Of a stretch of DNA of 64,000 nt, positions 51,999 through 61,700 are shown in pieces (the stretch's first letter is position 1; each line of letters opens with the position of its first letter). Source of the stretch: Thiodiazotropha sp040507035 (lineage in GTDB: Bacteria > Pseudomonadota > Gammaproteobacteria > Chromatiales > Chromatiaceae); the NCBI GenBank assembly GCA_040507035.1, contig JBEVVR010000018.1:1-64000 (forward strand), read 5' to 3'. The notes beneath the pieces were generated by a model, which was given only the letters and a program-made list of their open reading frames with translations, was not told where the DNA came from and did not search any database. Both the position numbers and the translations under genes were made by a program.

Positions 51999-52745
51999 AT
52001 GCGACCTATCCAGAAACGGTTTCTTGTTTTGATTGTGGTCTCAGCGCTGATCCTAATACCACTCAAGTGGTCAGTGGCAGAGATCCCAAGGGGTGGTGCC
52101 GATCCAACTATTAATGAGCCCTATCTTGATCCGGATTTCCATTATTGGCAGGAGATATTTGAGCGGCCAGGGCGGGAAATCTATGATCGTCGTCACGAGA
52201 TCCTGCAGGCCTTGAATCTAAAACCGGGCATGTGGGTAGCCGATGTCGGGGCTGGTACCGGTCTGTTCACACGTCTTTTCGCGACCCGGGTAACAGAGAA
52301 AGGACGGGTTTTCGCGGTCGATATATCTGAGGAGTTTATCAGCAATATAGTGCAGATCGCTAAGGACTCGGGGCAGACGAATATTGAGGGGGTGGTCAAT
52401 TCCCAAACCAGCCTGGGGTTGCAACCGAACAGTATTGATATCGCTTTCGTCTGCGATACCTATCACCATTTCGAAGATCCAAAGGCGATGCTGAGCTCGT
52501 TTAATCGCAGCCTTAAGCCCGGCGGCAGACTGATCATCATTGATTATCGAAAACTGCGTGGATTCAGCTCTTCCTGGATTATGGAGCATGTCAGGTTGGA
52601 TAAAATGGGTGTAATAAAAGAAGTTCAACAAGCCGGCTTTCGCTTACTTGGGGAGGAAAGTTTTCTGCGCGCAAATTACTTTTTAAAGTTTATTAAAGAC
52701 TCATCTAAGATTGCCCCCTATTCCTCCATTTCTGACTCTGGTTGA
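51999..52745 (+). CDS. Exported or membrane-anchored SAM methyltransferase-like protein
   Basis: 248 residues with an N-terminal hydrophobic segment (~8-27, FLVLIVVSALILIPLKWSVA) and a class I methyltransferase domain: motif I VADVGAGTGLF, VFAVDISEEFI, DIAFVCDTYHHFEDPKAML and LKPGGRLIIIDYRK. The export signal is odd because SAM is a cytoplasmic cofactor; the helix may only tether the protein to the membrane's inner face. The 3' end overlaps the convergent hypothetical gene by 28 bases. It has no strong ribosome site. Confidence 0.8.
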   Translation: MRPIQKRFLVLIVVSALILIPLKWSVAEIPRGGADPTINEPYLDPDFHYWQEIFERPGREIYDRRHEILQALNLKPGMWVADVGAGTGLFTRLFATRVTEKGRVFAVDISEEFISNIVQIAKDSGQTNIEGVVNSQTSLGLQPNSIDIAFVCDTYHHFEDPKAMLSSFNRSLKPGGRLIIIDYRKLRGFSSSWIMEHVRLDKMGVIKEVQQAGFRLLGEESFLRANYFLKFIKDSSKIAPYSSISDSG

Positions 52746-53458
52746 CGCATTTCTATCGCTTGCGCAGACGCGAACTCGACAGCTTCCCCGATTGAGTCCA
52801 AGGGCCAGCGGCGGTCATCCTGAGTACGATACAGTTCGTCGTTGACATCAAAATAGAGGATCCGTTCACTGAGTCCACGTTTGTGGAGGAACCTCAATTC
52901 CTCGAACAACACCTGGCTGTAATTCGATTCGACGATGATGGCCTGGGCAAGTTCGATCGCTCCGGCGTATACGTAAAACCACATATTCATGTTACGAGCA
53001 GGAGACACTCCTTCTGCTGGCATCTCTTTTTCAGGTACCTCGAGGCACAGAGGCTGTGGCGGTGGATTGGGGCGACCCTCAGGCCAGAGTAGCAGTGCAT
53101 AATATCCTGCCAGATCCAGGCTGGCGGTTAATCTTCCGATCCTTGGTATGAAGTTCTTCGCCTTCCAGGTAAGAATCTTGCGTGTTTCTTCAAGTTCGAT
53201 CTCTTCCTGCTCTTTGATCTTGAGGAAGAAATTCTCATCAAACTGTTGGGACCATAGAACCAGGCAAAAAGGGTTTTCAAACTGTGCCCGGAGTGTTTTA
53301 GAATAGTGACATGCCTCATCAGTGCACCAGTTACCCTTTAGACCCACCCCCGAGTCTATCTCAAATATCTTCTTACCGGCATCCATGATTTCTTGCCGAA
53401 AAGCCACCCTTCGTGTCTGGTAGTCATTCAACCAATTTTCGTAGAGGTCATCATTCAT
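52718..53458 (-). CDS. Hypothetical soluble protein
   Basis: 246 residues, acidic, without signal or membrane segment, beginning MNDDLYENWLNDYQTRRVAF and ending in an acidic tail (RQPESEMEE). A small cluster near residues 40-55 (GNWCTDEACHYSK) has a C-x4-C-H grouping that might bind metal. No family is recognised. A good ribosome site (AAGGAG, 9 bases from the ATG) supports expression. Its 3' end overlaps the convergent methyltransferase-like gene. Confidence 0.75.
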   Translation of the reverse strand: MNDDLYENWLNDYQTRRVAFRQEIMDAGKKIFEIDSGVGLKGNWCTDEACHYSKTLRAQFENPFCLVLWSQQFDENFFLKIKEQEEIELEETRKILTWKAKNFIPRIGRLTASLDLAGYYALLLWPEGRPNPPPQPLCLEVPEKEMPAEGVSPARNMNMWFYVYAGAIELAQAIIVESNYSQVLFEELRFLHKRGLSERILYFDVNDELYRTQDDRRWPLDSIGEAVEFASAQAIEMRQPESEMEE

Positions 53459-53759
53459 GCTGACAGACTCCTTCTGTCGTCATGCTCTAGGTGTGTTTTA
53501 TTTAGATTAACTTGTTGTGCAGAGATATCAATCGTGAATATTCACTATTCGGAATAGAAACCTATCACTCTGATCTATACTCGCCCGAAGAAAATGGAGA
53601 TTGATTTGTGTGCCACTTTATACTCATCTTACTGTCTGTACTCTTGCCAATAAATTACTGTTTTACAGTTGATATGCCGGGTGGTCGTGATCACCCGCAA
53701 TTACCACGAGTGGCCGGTCTGAGCAAAATCTGGTGATACACCACTGATGGAGATGTAAA
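53459..53759. other. Non-coding stretch upstream of hypothetical gene
   Basis: 301 bases between two minus-strand genes. It holds a short dyad (CGGGTG-gtcgtgat-CACCCG, ~53680-53699) and otherwise nothing I can assign. It presumably carries the promoter of the hypothetical gene and the transcript end of the membrane protein. Confidence 0.5.
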
Positions 53760-56192
53760 CTATGGCGTTGCCATCAGGGTTTTGGGAAATGCCAACAAAA
53801 TTGATAAATAGAGCAATGTCGCGATGAGGATAACCGCAGTGAATCCTACATTGATGGCTATCAATGTCGCCAGTCCGGCGCTGATGACAGAAGCATAACC
53901 GTTTATTCCCCAGGCCCAGGGTATCAGCTGCGTAGCTTGGTGTTTTAGCGATGAGATAGCCAAAGGAAATGGCATCCCCATGAAGAATGCCAAAGGTGCG
54001 ATAAGGAGTGAGGAGATCAATAACTTGTATACCATTGGAAGATGGCCCAATCGTTCAAATATAGGCTCCAAGATAAACAGATAACCAATACTCACCAGGA
54101 TAATGACAACTACAGCAAACAAAACAATTTGATATTGTGAGCGTCGTTGTGACAGGCGCTCACTGACAAAACTGCCTAAACCCGCGAACAGCAGGAACCC
54201 TGCAAGGGAGATCGAGATGGCATAGATTGGATGATGCAGAAAGCCGATGAATTTCTGTATGGTGGCAATCTCTATAAAAAGGAATGCCACGCCGATCGCG
54301 AAGAAATAGAAAAAGACTCGCCAGCGGCTGATCCCATTGCTGGCCGTTGTTGTACGGCGAGAGATGATGCTTAAGGGTAGTAGTATCAACAGGGCGCTGA
54401 GCAGCGTGGTAATTACCAGGGTAATAACAAGAATGATATAACCCCACTCAATTAACGGCATGCCGCCCTGGCGTCGCAACTTCAGGGCTTCGTAAAAACT
54501 CTCCCACCTAAAGAAATGATGGAAGTAGGGTCGGTCATCAGAGGCGGGTTGAAGATCGAATTTATAACTATCCAGAAGCTTATCCTGCTCTCCGGAGACG
54601 ATCTGATTACAGGCACGATAAAAATAGGGTTCACGCAGTCGGTTGTAACGGTTTACCTCTTCCTCTTTAAGGCGATAACTATAAGCCATGTCGAAGAGCC
54701 TGGCCTGGTTAAAGTTGTCAGCAAGATCCAATTCCTCAGTGGTAAAGGTCCCGTTCTTCACCAGCAGGGTAGCTGTCTGCCAGTTTCTGATCAGCAGTAA
54801 GCGTTTATTGATTTCATCCATCCCCAGGGACTCCATTGCCTGATATGCGGTGAGGATGAGTTTGAGGGTATCTCTGGGAGGAACCTTGATCCAGCGGGTG
54901 ATAGCTAGGTAGCCCTCAGGCGCAAGGTGTGAGAGGTAGAGGGTTAGTGCCTCCCGGGTATAGAGATAACTTTCATTCAACGCATAGAGGCCTGAAGACG
55001 ATGCACTGGCAGCATCGACAAGAGCGAGTTGTATGAGGTCGTATTTCTTCTCACTTTGGCCGAGAAAATCCCGCGCCTCTGCAATATGCAGTCTGGTATA
55101 TGGGTTGTCATAGATTTCACCGGCGAACGACTTGTAGTCGTGTGTTAACAGATTAACCAGTTGGGGATTGAGTTCCAGGGCATCCACCGATTCAACCTGG
55201 TGGTAGCGCGCCAGCAGCAGGTCGGAACCGGTACCACTGCCGATCACCAGCAACTCAATTGGTTTACGCAGATGGTAGGGGAGTGCCGATGTTGTCTGGT
55301 CGAGGTATTTGATGCTATCGAGATCACCACTGAAACGGGTGATGGCGGAGAGGTTGTCCGCATCGGTGAAGAGCCCCAACTGTTGTGGAGGCTCCCTTGG
55401 ATTGATCAGGCTTAGTCCGGGTGCATGACGTAGAGGCATTTCGTCACTGGCAACAAGTGTAAGGTAACCGAGAGGGCTGGAATATTGATCGATGATTCGC
55501 GTGCCCTTGATCTGCAATGTCTGCATCAGTCCCTTATAGGGGGAGAAGTTGAGGGTGATTCCGGGGGTGACGTTGATCAGCACTACTGCGATCAGCATCA
55601 GGGGTATATAGAGGCGGGACTTGTATGACAGATCAAGCTCCCATATTGCTATGGCCACCGCCGCAATGCCGGCAAGGGTGATCGCAACCAGGATCTCCTC
55701 CGGCATCAGCAGGAACATGATGAGCACAATACCCAGTGCCCCGAAGCCGGCGCCCAGCAGGTCCACAGCATAGATGGTGGAGACCTGTCTCTCGCTGAAG
55801 ACCATGAAGGTCATGCAGATAGCACTGGCAGTGAAGACGAACGGCAGCGCAAGCAGCAGGCAGATGATCGCGAGATTGAGTGCCTGGCGAAAATCCCAGA
55901 ATAGCTCCTCGCTGTTGAAACTGAGGGACTGGGCAATCAGGAATGTCCCCAAGGCGCTTAAGGCGAAGAGCAGGAGGGCGAGGGGATAGAGCCATTTATA
56001 GTGACGGGTGACTGTGGCTTGAGCGGTCGAGAGCAGGCTGCCGCTGATACCATAACCTAAAAGCGCCAGGGCGATGATCATGTAGGCAAAATGGTGCCAC
56101 TGAATGATTGAGAACAGCCGCATCAGTAGAATCTCGTAACCAAGGGCAGATGCCGAGAGAATAGCGACTGATATATAGGGCGGACGAATCAT
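53760..56192 (-). CDS. Large membrane protein with spermidine synthase-like domain
   Basis: 810 residues in three parts: about seven membrane helices (1-~215), a soluble middle domain (~220-590) with a Rossmann methyltransferase/spermidine synthase fold (ELLVIGSGTGSDLLLARY; VDALELNPQLVNLL; YDLIQLALVDAASAS), and about seven helices at the end (~595-810). This architecture occurs in bacterial fused MFS/spermidine synthase-like proteins whose function is not established. A repeat element abuts the start codon, leaving no usual ribosome site, so translation may depend on the upstream pcm gene. Confidence 0.83.
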   Translation of the reverse strand: MIRPPYISVAILSASALGYEILLMRLFSIIQWHHFAYMIIALALLGYGISGSLLSTAQATVTRHYKWLYPLALLLFALSALGTFLIAQSLSFNSEELFWDFRQALNLAIICLLLALPFVFTASAICMTFMVFSERQVSTIYAVDLLGAGFGALGIVLIMFLLMPEEILVAITLAGIAAVAIAIWELDLSYKSRLYIPLMLIAVVLINVTPGITLNFSPYKGLMQTLQIKGTRIIDQYSSPLGYLTLVASDEMPLRHAPGLSLINPREPPQQLGLFTDADNLSAITRFSGDLDSIKYLDQTTSALPYHLRKPIELLVIGSGTGSDLLLARYHQVESVDALELNPQLVNLLTHDYKSFAGEIYDNPYTRLHIAEARDFLGQSEKKYDLIQLALVDAASASSSGLYALNESYLYTREALTLYLSHLAPEGYLAITRWIKVPPRDTLKLILTAYQAMESLGMDEINKRLLLIRNWQTATLLVKNGTFTTEELDLADNFNQARLFDMAYSYRLKEEEVNRYNRLREPYFYRACNQIVSGEQDKLLDSYKFDLQPASDDRPYFHHFFRWESFYEALKLRRQGGMPLIEWGYIILVITLVITTLLSALLILLPLSIISRRTTTASNGISRWRVFFYFFAIGVAFLFIEIATIQKFIGFLHHPIYAISISLAGFLLFAGLGSFVSERLSQRRSQYQIVLFAVVVIILVSIGYLFILEPIFERLGHLPMVYKLLISSLLIAPLAFFMGMPFPLAISSLKHQATQLIPWAWGINGYASVISAGLATLIAINVGFTAVILIATLLYLSILLAFPKTLMATP

Positions 56193-56196
56193 GATA

Positions 56197-56316
56197 ATTG
56201 TGAATTATGAATTTTGAATGTTGAATTAATGTGCGAGCTGCGCTCGCAGTTTATTTAAATAAGAAGTGCGCGCAGCGCACACATACAATTCAAAATTCAA
56301 CATTCAAAATTATTAA
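56197..56316. repeat. Intercistronic palindromic repeat, copy B
   Basis: Second copy of the element at 3961-4085. It has the same A/T arms (gaattatgaattttgaat paired with attcaaaattcaacattc) around two GC hairpins, cgagctgcgctcg and gtgcgcgcagcgcac. It fills the whole gap between the pcm stop codon and the start of the downstream membrane protein, so any ribosome site would lie within it. The middle part between the hairpins differs from copy A, while the hairpins are kept. Confidence 0.82.
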
Positions 56317-57060
56317 TCAATGTTCTCCAGTAAGCGGCACGAACCTAACTGGTAGAATCTGCCGAACAGTGATCTCGTTTTCCACATCTTTATCAACCAA
56401 CAGCAACTGCTGGGTCATGAAACGGCTGCCCACCGGGATGATCATTTTTCCTCCCGGCTTCAATTGCTCTATCAGGGGAGGGGGTATGTGGCTGGCAGCG
56501 GCGGTGACGATGATGATGTCGAAGGGGGCATGCTCTTTCCAGCCATGATAGCCATCGGCGATGGTGACCTCTATATTGTCGTAGCCAAGGCGCTTTAGTC
56601 GTCCACTTGCCTGTTTCCCCAGGGGTTCCACGATTTCCATGGTATAGACCTTTTCAACCAGACGTGACAGCACCGCAGCCTGATAACCGGAACCTGTGCC
56701 AATTTCCAGTGCCCTATGCCCTGGTTCCGGAGCGATCAGGTCGGTCATGATGGCCACGATGTAAGGCTGAGAGATGGTCTGGCCGTGGCCGATCGGCAGC
56801 GGGCGGTTTTCATAGGCCCGGTCGCGGATATCCCTGGGCACAAACTCATGACGTGGTACGTCTGCCATCACCATCATGATTCGGGAATCGAGTTGCCTCT
56901 TCTCGAGATAGCTGCTGGTATCCCTGACATCCTGTTCGATTAGACTGACCATTCTTTGTCGGGCGGCAGAGTAGCCGTCATAACCCGCTTTGGCGACTGC
57001 ATCGATACAGAAGAGAATCAGAGTGAGTAGTAGCAGGTAGAGAAATCGACTGATGGACAT
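56317..57060 (-). CDS. pcm: Protein-L-isoaspartate O-methyltransferase with signal peptide
   Basis: Repairs isoaspartyl residues in aged proteins by SAM-dependent methylation. 247 residues; the last ~210 are a standard PCMT domain: VPRHEFVPRDIRDRAYENRPLPIGHGQTISQPYIVA, motif I ALEIGTGSGYQAAVLSRL, and PFDIIIVTAAASHIPPPLIEQLKPGGKMIIPVG. Ahead of it lies a hydrophobic N-terminal segment of ~23 residues (FLYLLLLTLILFCIDAVAKA) that looks like a signal peptide or anchor, unlike the cytoplasmic E. coli enzyme. AGGAGG is 6 bases before ATG 57060. It is upstream of, and apparently co-transcribed with, the spermidine synthase-like membrane protein. Confidence 0.93.
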   Translation of the reverse strand: MSISRFLYLLLLTLILFCIDAVAKAGYDGYSAARQRMVSLIEQDVRDTSSYLEKRQLDSRIMMVMADVPRHEFVPRDIRDRAYENRPLPIGHGQTISQPYIVAIMTDLIAPEPGHRALEIGTGSGYQAAVLSRLVEKVYTMEIVEPLGKQASGRLKRLGYDNIEVTIADGYHGWKEHAPFDIIIVTAAASHIPPPLIEQLKPGGKMIIPVGSRFMTQQLLLVDKDVENEITVRQILPVRFVPLTGEH

Positions 57061-57112
57061 GTTCGCCTCCTCCTTTTCTATTTATAAATATAGTTCTTTG
57101 GGAGAGGAATGA

Positions 57113-57142
57113 GTCCGCAAATGAACGCTAATGAACGCAAAT
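57113..57142. repeat. Solitary arm of the GCAAATG/ACGC repeat family
   Basis: A 30-base copy (gtccgcaaatgaacgctaat...) that differs at one base from the left arm of the element at 33056. No inverted partner is found within the next several hundred bases, so it is a half element. It lies between pcm and the TIR gene. Confidence 0.75.
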
Positions 57143-57182
57143 TTGGAGTTTGTTTTGCCCTGTGTGGAGCGGCTTATTGACA

Positions 57183-58343
57183 CTACCTTATCGCTGGTCG
57201 AGTGATGATGGTAGGCGTTGTTGTGGTGGTGGTAATTGCTCTTTTGACCTTGACCAGGGTGGTTGATGTTGTTGTTCCTGCATGATTTTTTGCAGTCAGT
57301 GTGTAGGTTGTATTGCGCCTGGGTGAAATCTTCACGGATCCGCTCTCATCGACACGGCCGATACCGGGTTGGATTTCAACCTCGGTAGCGTCCCTGGTTC
57401 GCCAGCTAAGGGTAGTGGATTTGCCCAGCTCGATGCTATTTGCCGCAACCGAGAGTCTCGATTTTGGTGCGGTGGCAGTGGGTTGCGGTTGAGTGACTTG
57501 AATGGAGAGCTCGCGTTTCGCATTTCGATTATCAGAGCCGCTTGCGATCAAGGTGTATGTGGTGTCTTCTGTGGGTGATACAACCTTGGAACCGGAAGAT
57601 GAAACTGCGCCAATATTGGGATGGATATGCACCTTTTTTGTATTGTTCGTGACCCACCTCAAGGTTGCATTTGACCCCTGTTCGATTCGGTTTGGATTGG
57701 CTTCAAAAATAACAATGCCTGATGCCGGCCCCGGGCGCTCTGAGAACCACATGAAAATGCCGATGAGGGCACTGATGACGGCAATTCCAAGCATCCCGAA
57801 TAGGATGGCTTTGGCTTTGGGTTTGGATTTCGGACTTTCCACTACAGTCTTGGGGCGATTGGATACTATCGGTCTTGTTCCCGTTCGGTCCTTTTCTAGG
57901 CCCTCGATCAAGCGATCGCAATCGGTGCGAAAGTCAGGATCGGATCTTATCGGCATACCGTTTCGTTTGGAGAATTCGCGGATGCTCTCGGGTAGATCTT
58001 CCGCGCCGGGCATGGTTGCACGGCGAACCAACAAGGGTACAACAGGTATGTTGCGCTTCAATGCGGACTCTATTTCAATCCGAACATAGTCGCTGGGCAG
58101 ATCGAGGCGGCGAATACCAGCTTCATCACTGACAGATAGCCAGTCGCGTCCGACAATAGCCAGCAGAACTTCACACTTGCCAACCTTGTCATCGATATAT
58201 TTGGAAAAATCGACACCCAGGGGGATATCGTCCACATCCATGAATACGGCCGTTTCGCCGAAATGCTCGGCAAGCCGGTCATGGATACGGCCAGTGACAT
58301 CCGCACTGTCTTCGCGTCGGTAGGATATGAAGATGTTAGCGAT
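57183..58343 (-). CDS. Membrane-anchored TIR-domain protein with two Ig-like repeats, ATC start
   Basis: 386 residues if translation begins at ATC 58343. The TIR domain (~1-125) opens with ANIFISYRREDSADVTGRIH and contains DYVRIEIESAL, whose glutamates (E90/E92) fit the NADase site of bacterial TIR domains. One membrane helix follows (~179-200), then two similar periplasmic Ig-like repeats (~211-283, ~296-368; NATLRW..., STTLSW...TTYTLTA). No ATG, GTG or TTG lies in frame between the upstream stop (58397) and the TIR core; the first ATG (58241) would cut off the first 34 residues. ATC 58343 has a perfect AGGAGG with a 6-base spacer. A mutated start codon or sequencing error is the alternative. 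A role in signalling or defence is inferred. Confidence 0.8.
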   Translation of the reverse strand: MANIFISYRREDSADVTGRIHDRLAEHFGETAVFMDVDDIPLGVDFSKYIDDKVGKCEVLLAIVGRDWLSVSDEAGIRRLDLPSDYVRIEIESALKRNIPVVPLLVRRATMPGAEDLPESIREFSKRNGMPIRSDPDFRTDCDRLIEGLEKDRTGTRPIVSNRPKTVVESPKSKPKAKAILFGMLGIAVISALIGIFMWFSERPGPASGIVIFEANPNRIEQGSNATLRWVTNNTKKVHIHPNIGAVSSSGSKVVSPTEDTTYTLIASGSDNRNAKRELSIQVTQPQPTATAPKSRLSVAANSIELGKSTTLSWRTRDATEVEIQPGIGRVDESGSVKISPRRNTTYTLTAKNHAGTTTSTTLVKVKRAITTTTTTPTIITRPAIR

Positions 58344-58741
58344 GAGACACCTCCTTTGGGCGCCGTCCTCTGCTGCTTTTTTTGTTGGTATCTGTCAGCC
58401 CAACACTTTTATCTTCGACGGTGATTGGTATGCTCAATACAAAGTCTATATGAGATTGTGAGATTTTTTAGTGTGAATTTTCCACAATTTATGTTGTTTT
58501 CCCTTGGTTAAATGGTGCGGCAAGCCGTACCCTACATTTCGCCTATTGGTAGGGTGTGGCTTGTCGCAGCAGAGCACTTGGCCAAACGAGGCTGGCATGA
58601 ACTTAAGCCGCCCCATTTCAGTTGTAGATAGGGAGACGTGAGAACTTAATGATATATATTGCCGCGACCTGACCCTTACCTACAGCGACTATGGGATTTC
58701 GCTACCACTGATAGACGCTTATGTGGTGATACTCATTGCCA
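58344..58741. other. Non-coding stretch between RND pump and TIR gene, with inverted repeat
   Basis: 398 bases. Next to the TIR gene it is A/T-rich and carries the AGGAGG ribosome site. An imperfect inverted repeat (58516-58568; tgcggcaagccgtaccctac paired with gtagggtgtggcttgtcgca, three mismatches in 20) resembles the word gtagggtgcggttcgccgga at ~50779. I see no gene. Confidence 0.6.
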
Positions 58742-61700
58742 TCAGCCAGGTGGTCTTACCCTGAACAGCATGGCGTAAAGAGTGGGTACAATCAGCAGGG
58801 TAAGCAGGGTGGCAAAGCCGAGTCCCGCCATGATGGTCAGCGACATGTTGACGAAAAAGACATCCTGCAGCAGCGGAATCAGTCCCAGGATGGTGGTGGC
58901 CGCGGCGAGCACCACCGGACGCAGACGACTGACGGTTGAGTCGAGGATTGCGTTGTAGGCATCTTTCCCCCCCGCGCTCTGCTGATCGATCTCGTCGATG
59001 AGGACGATGGCGTTCTTGATCAAAAGGCCGATCAATGAGAGCGCTCCAAGCAGGGACATAAAATCGAAGGCGCCGTCAAACACCAGCAGCCCGGCGGTGA
59101 TTCCGATCGCGGCCAGGGGCACTGTCAACCAGATCAACAGTGGTTGACGCACCTTACCAAACAGCAGGATCGTTACCAGGATCATGAGTAGAAAGCCGAC
59201 CGGTAACGAGCTCATCAATCCCCCTTGGGCATTGGCCGAATCCTCGTATTCACCCCCCCATGAGAAACTGTAACCCGGCGGCAGGGGTATCGCCTCGATC
59301 TTTGGCTTCAATTGGTTAAACAGGGGCGTGGCCAGCTCCTCAACAGAGTTGCAGGAGGCGATGATTGTCTGGTTACGGTCACGGGAGCGTATGAGGGTGT
59401 TCTCGAACAGGGTTTCATAACCGCTGATCACCTGGGCGGCTGCCACCGACTGGTTCAGAGCCGGACTCCAGATTGTGACGTTCTGCAGGTTTCCGGGATC
59501 CTTGCGCTCCACCTCGGGGGCGCGCATCAGTATCGGCAGGATCCGTATGCCGTCGCGGTAACGTCCCACCGGGGTACCGTCATAGGCGTACTGCAGTGCG
59601 GTTGCCAGATGCTCCCGGGTGATGCCCAGCTGCCTGCCCACCTGTTCATTGAAGATCGGTCGAATCAATTTCACCGCTTGGCGCCAGTCGTCTCGTACGT
59701 CCTTCGATCTGGGATCGGCATGCATGAGTGCCTGGGCCTGAAGCGACAGCCCCCGCAATACGGCAGGATCAGGCCCATGAAAACGCGCTTCGATCTTACT
59801 GTCCCTGCCGGGGCCGATACGCATCGATTTGATTATCGGATCGGTCCAGGGGAGCTGCTCTCGCATATAGACCTCGACCTTGTTCCAGATCTCCGGGATA
59901 CGCTCCAGAGTGTCGGTCTTGACGATGATCTGGGCATAGGCGGGTGATGTCTCCCGCGGATCGTAAACCAGGGTATAGCGCTGATGGGGTCCGCCGATGG
60001 CGGTGCTGGTCTGCATCACACCCTCCTGCTCGCGGATAAAGGCATCCACGCTCAGGGTGTCTTCCCGGGTCTTCCTGATATCGGTCCCCTCGATCTCCCA
60101 GATATCGACAAAAAAGAGGGGTGTGTTGGAGGCCGGGAAGAAGGCCTGTTTGACACTGCCAAAGCCGAATACCGCCAGGATGAAGAGAGAGACAACTATC
60201 GTCACAGTGATCCAGCGCAGACGAATGGCGCGATCCACAATGCCGCGAAAGAGGGTGAAGATTGCGCCACCGTAGGGGTCCTTGGCTTTGTCGCCCCCCG
60301 ACTGTCCCGGTTTCAGCAATAGGGCACAAAGCAGGGGGGTGGTGGAGATGGCGGTTATCCAGGAGAGCAAAAGGGAGTAGAGGATCACCCAGAACAGGGA
60401 ATTGGTGAATTCGCCGGTGCTGTCCGGTGAGAGGCCGATGGCGGAGAAAGCCAGGATGCCGATCACGGTACCGCCCAGCAGGGCCCAGATGGTCTTGCCT
60501 ACCGTCTCCCGTGCCGCATCCGCCGCCCGCATGCCGCCCTGGATACGCACCAGCATACCCTCGGCCACCACGATGGCGTTGTCCACCAGCATGCCCAGGG
60601 CAATCACCAGTGCACCCAGAGAGATGCGCTGCAGCTCAATCCCTTCCAGATGCATGATGAAGAGGGTGCCGGCGACGGTGATCAGCAATACAGCACCGAT
60701 GATAAAGCCTACCCGCAACCCCATGAACAGCAGCAGTACCACAATCACGATAGCCACTGCCTGGCCAACACTGACGATGAAACCGCCGACCGATTTTTCC
60801 ACCTCGGCGGGTTGGTTGTAGATCTCGACCAGATCCATGCCTAATGGAATCGTGGGGATGAGTTCCATTACCCGCTGCCGCAGGGTCTCACCCACTGCGA
60901 CCACATTCTCCCCGGCCTGCATGGAGATGCCCAGGGTCAATGCCGGCTTGCCGTCGACATAGTACATCTGGCTGGGGACTTCCTCGTAGGCACGGCTGAT
61001 CTCGGCGATATCCTTGAGGTAGACCAGTTTCTTCTCCTCGGAACCGATCAACACGTCGCCGATCGCCTTCACCGATTGGAACTCCCCGCTGGGTTCGATG
61101 CGCAGATACTCGTTGCCCGCACTGGCATTACCCGCGGTGACCACCACATTCTGTGATTCCAGGATCTGTGATATCTGGTTCGGTGATATTCCCAGTTCGC
61201 CCAATTGGGCACGGGAGATATCCACATACACCACCTCCTTTTGCGCCCCGCCAATGGAGATCTTGCGAACGCCGGGCACCAGTACCAACTGACGTTTAAG
61301 GGCATCGGCAAAATCCCACAGATCGCGCCAGCTGTAGCCTTCCCCGGTGAGCGCCAGATAGACGCCGAAGACATCGCCAAAGTCATCGATCACGATCGGA
61401 CTCTGCGCCCCGGGGGGTAGCTTGCCCTTCATATCGGCGATTTTGCGTCGCAACTCATCATAGATATTGGGAAAGTCGTCGGCACGGTACTTGTCTTTGA
61501 ATTCGATCTGAATATCGGATACCCCCGGCCTGGATACCGACATCTTGATCTGTTTCACCTGCTCCATGCGTTGGATGGCATCCTCCACATGGTAGGTGAC
61601 CTCATCCTGAACCTGCTTCGCGGATGCGCCGGGATAGTAGGTGATGATCTTCGCCATCTTGATGGTGAAGGCGGGGTCTTCCAACTTGCCGATGCGCTCG

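Noticed and set aside
57183..58241. TIR gene starting at the first ATG (352 residues)
   Set aside because: That start deletes the first strand and the ISYRRED segment of the TIR fold, which is clearly encoded just upstream in the same frame.
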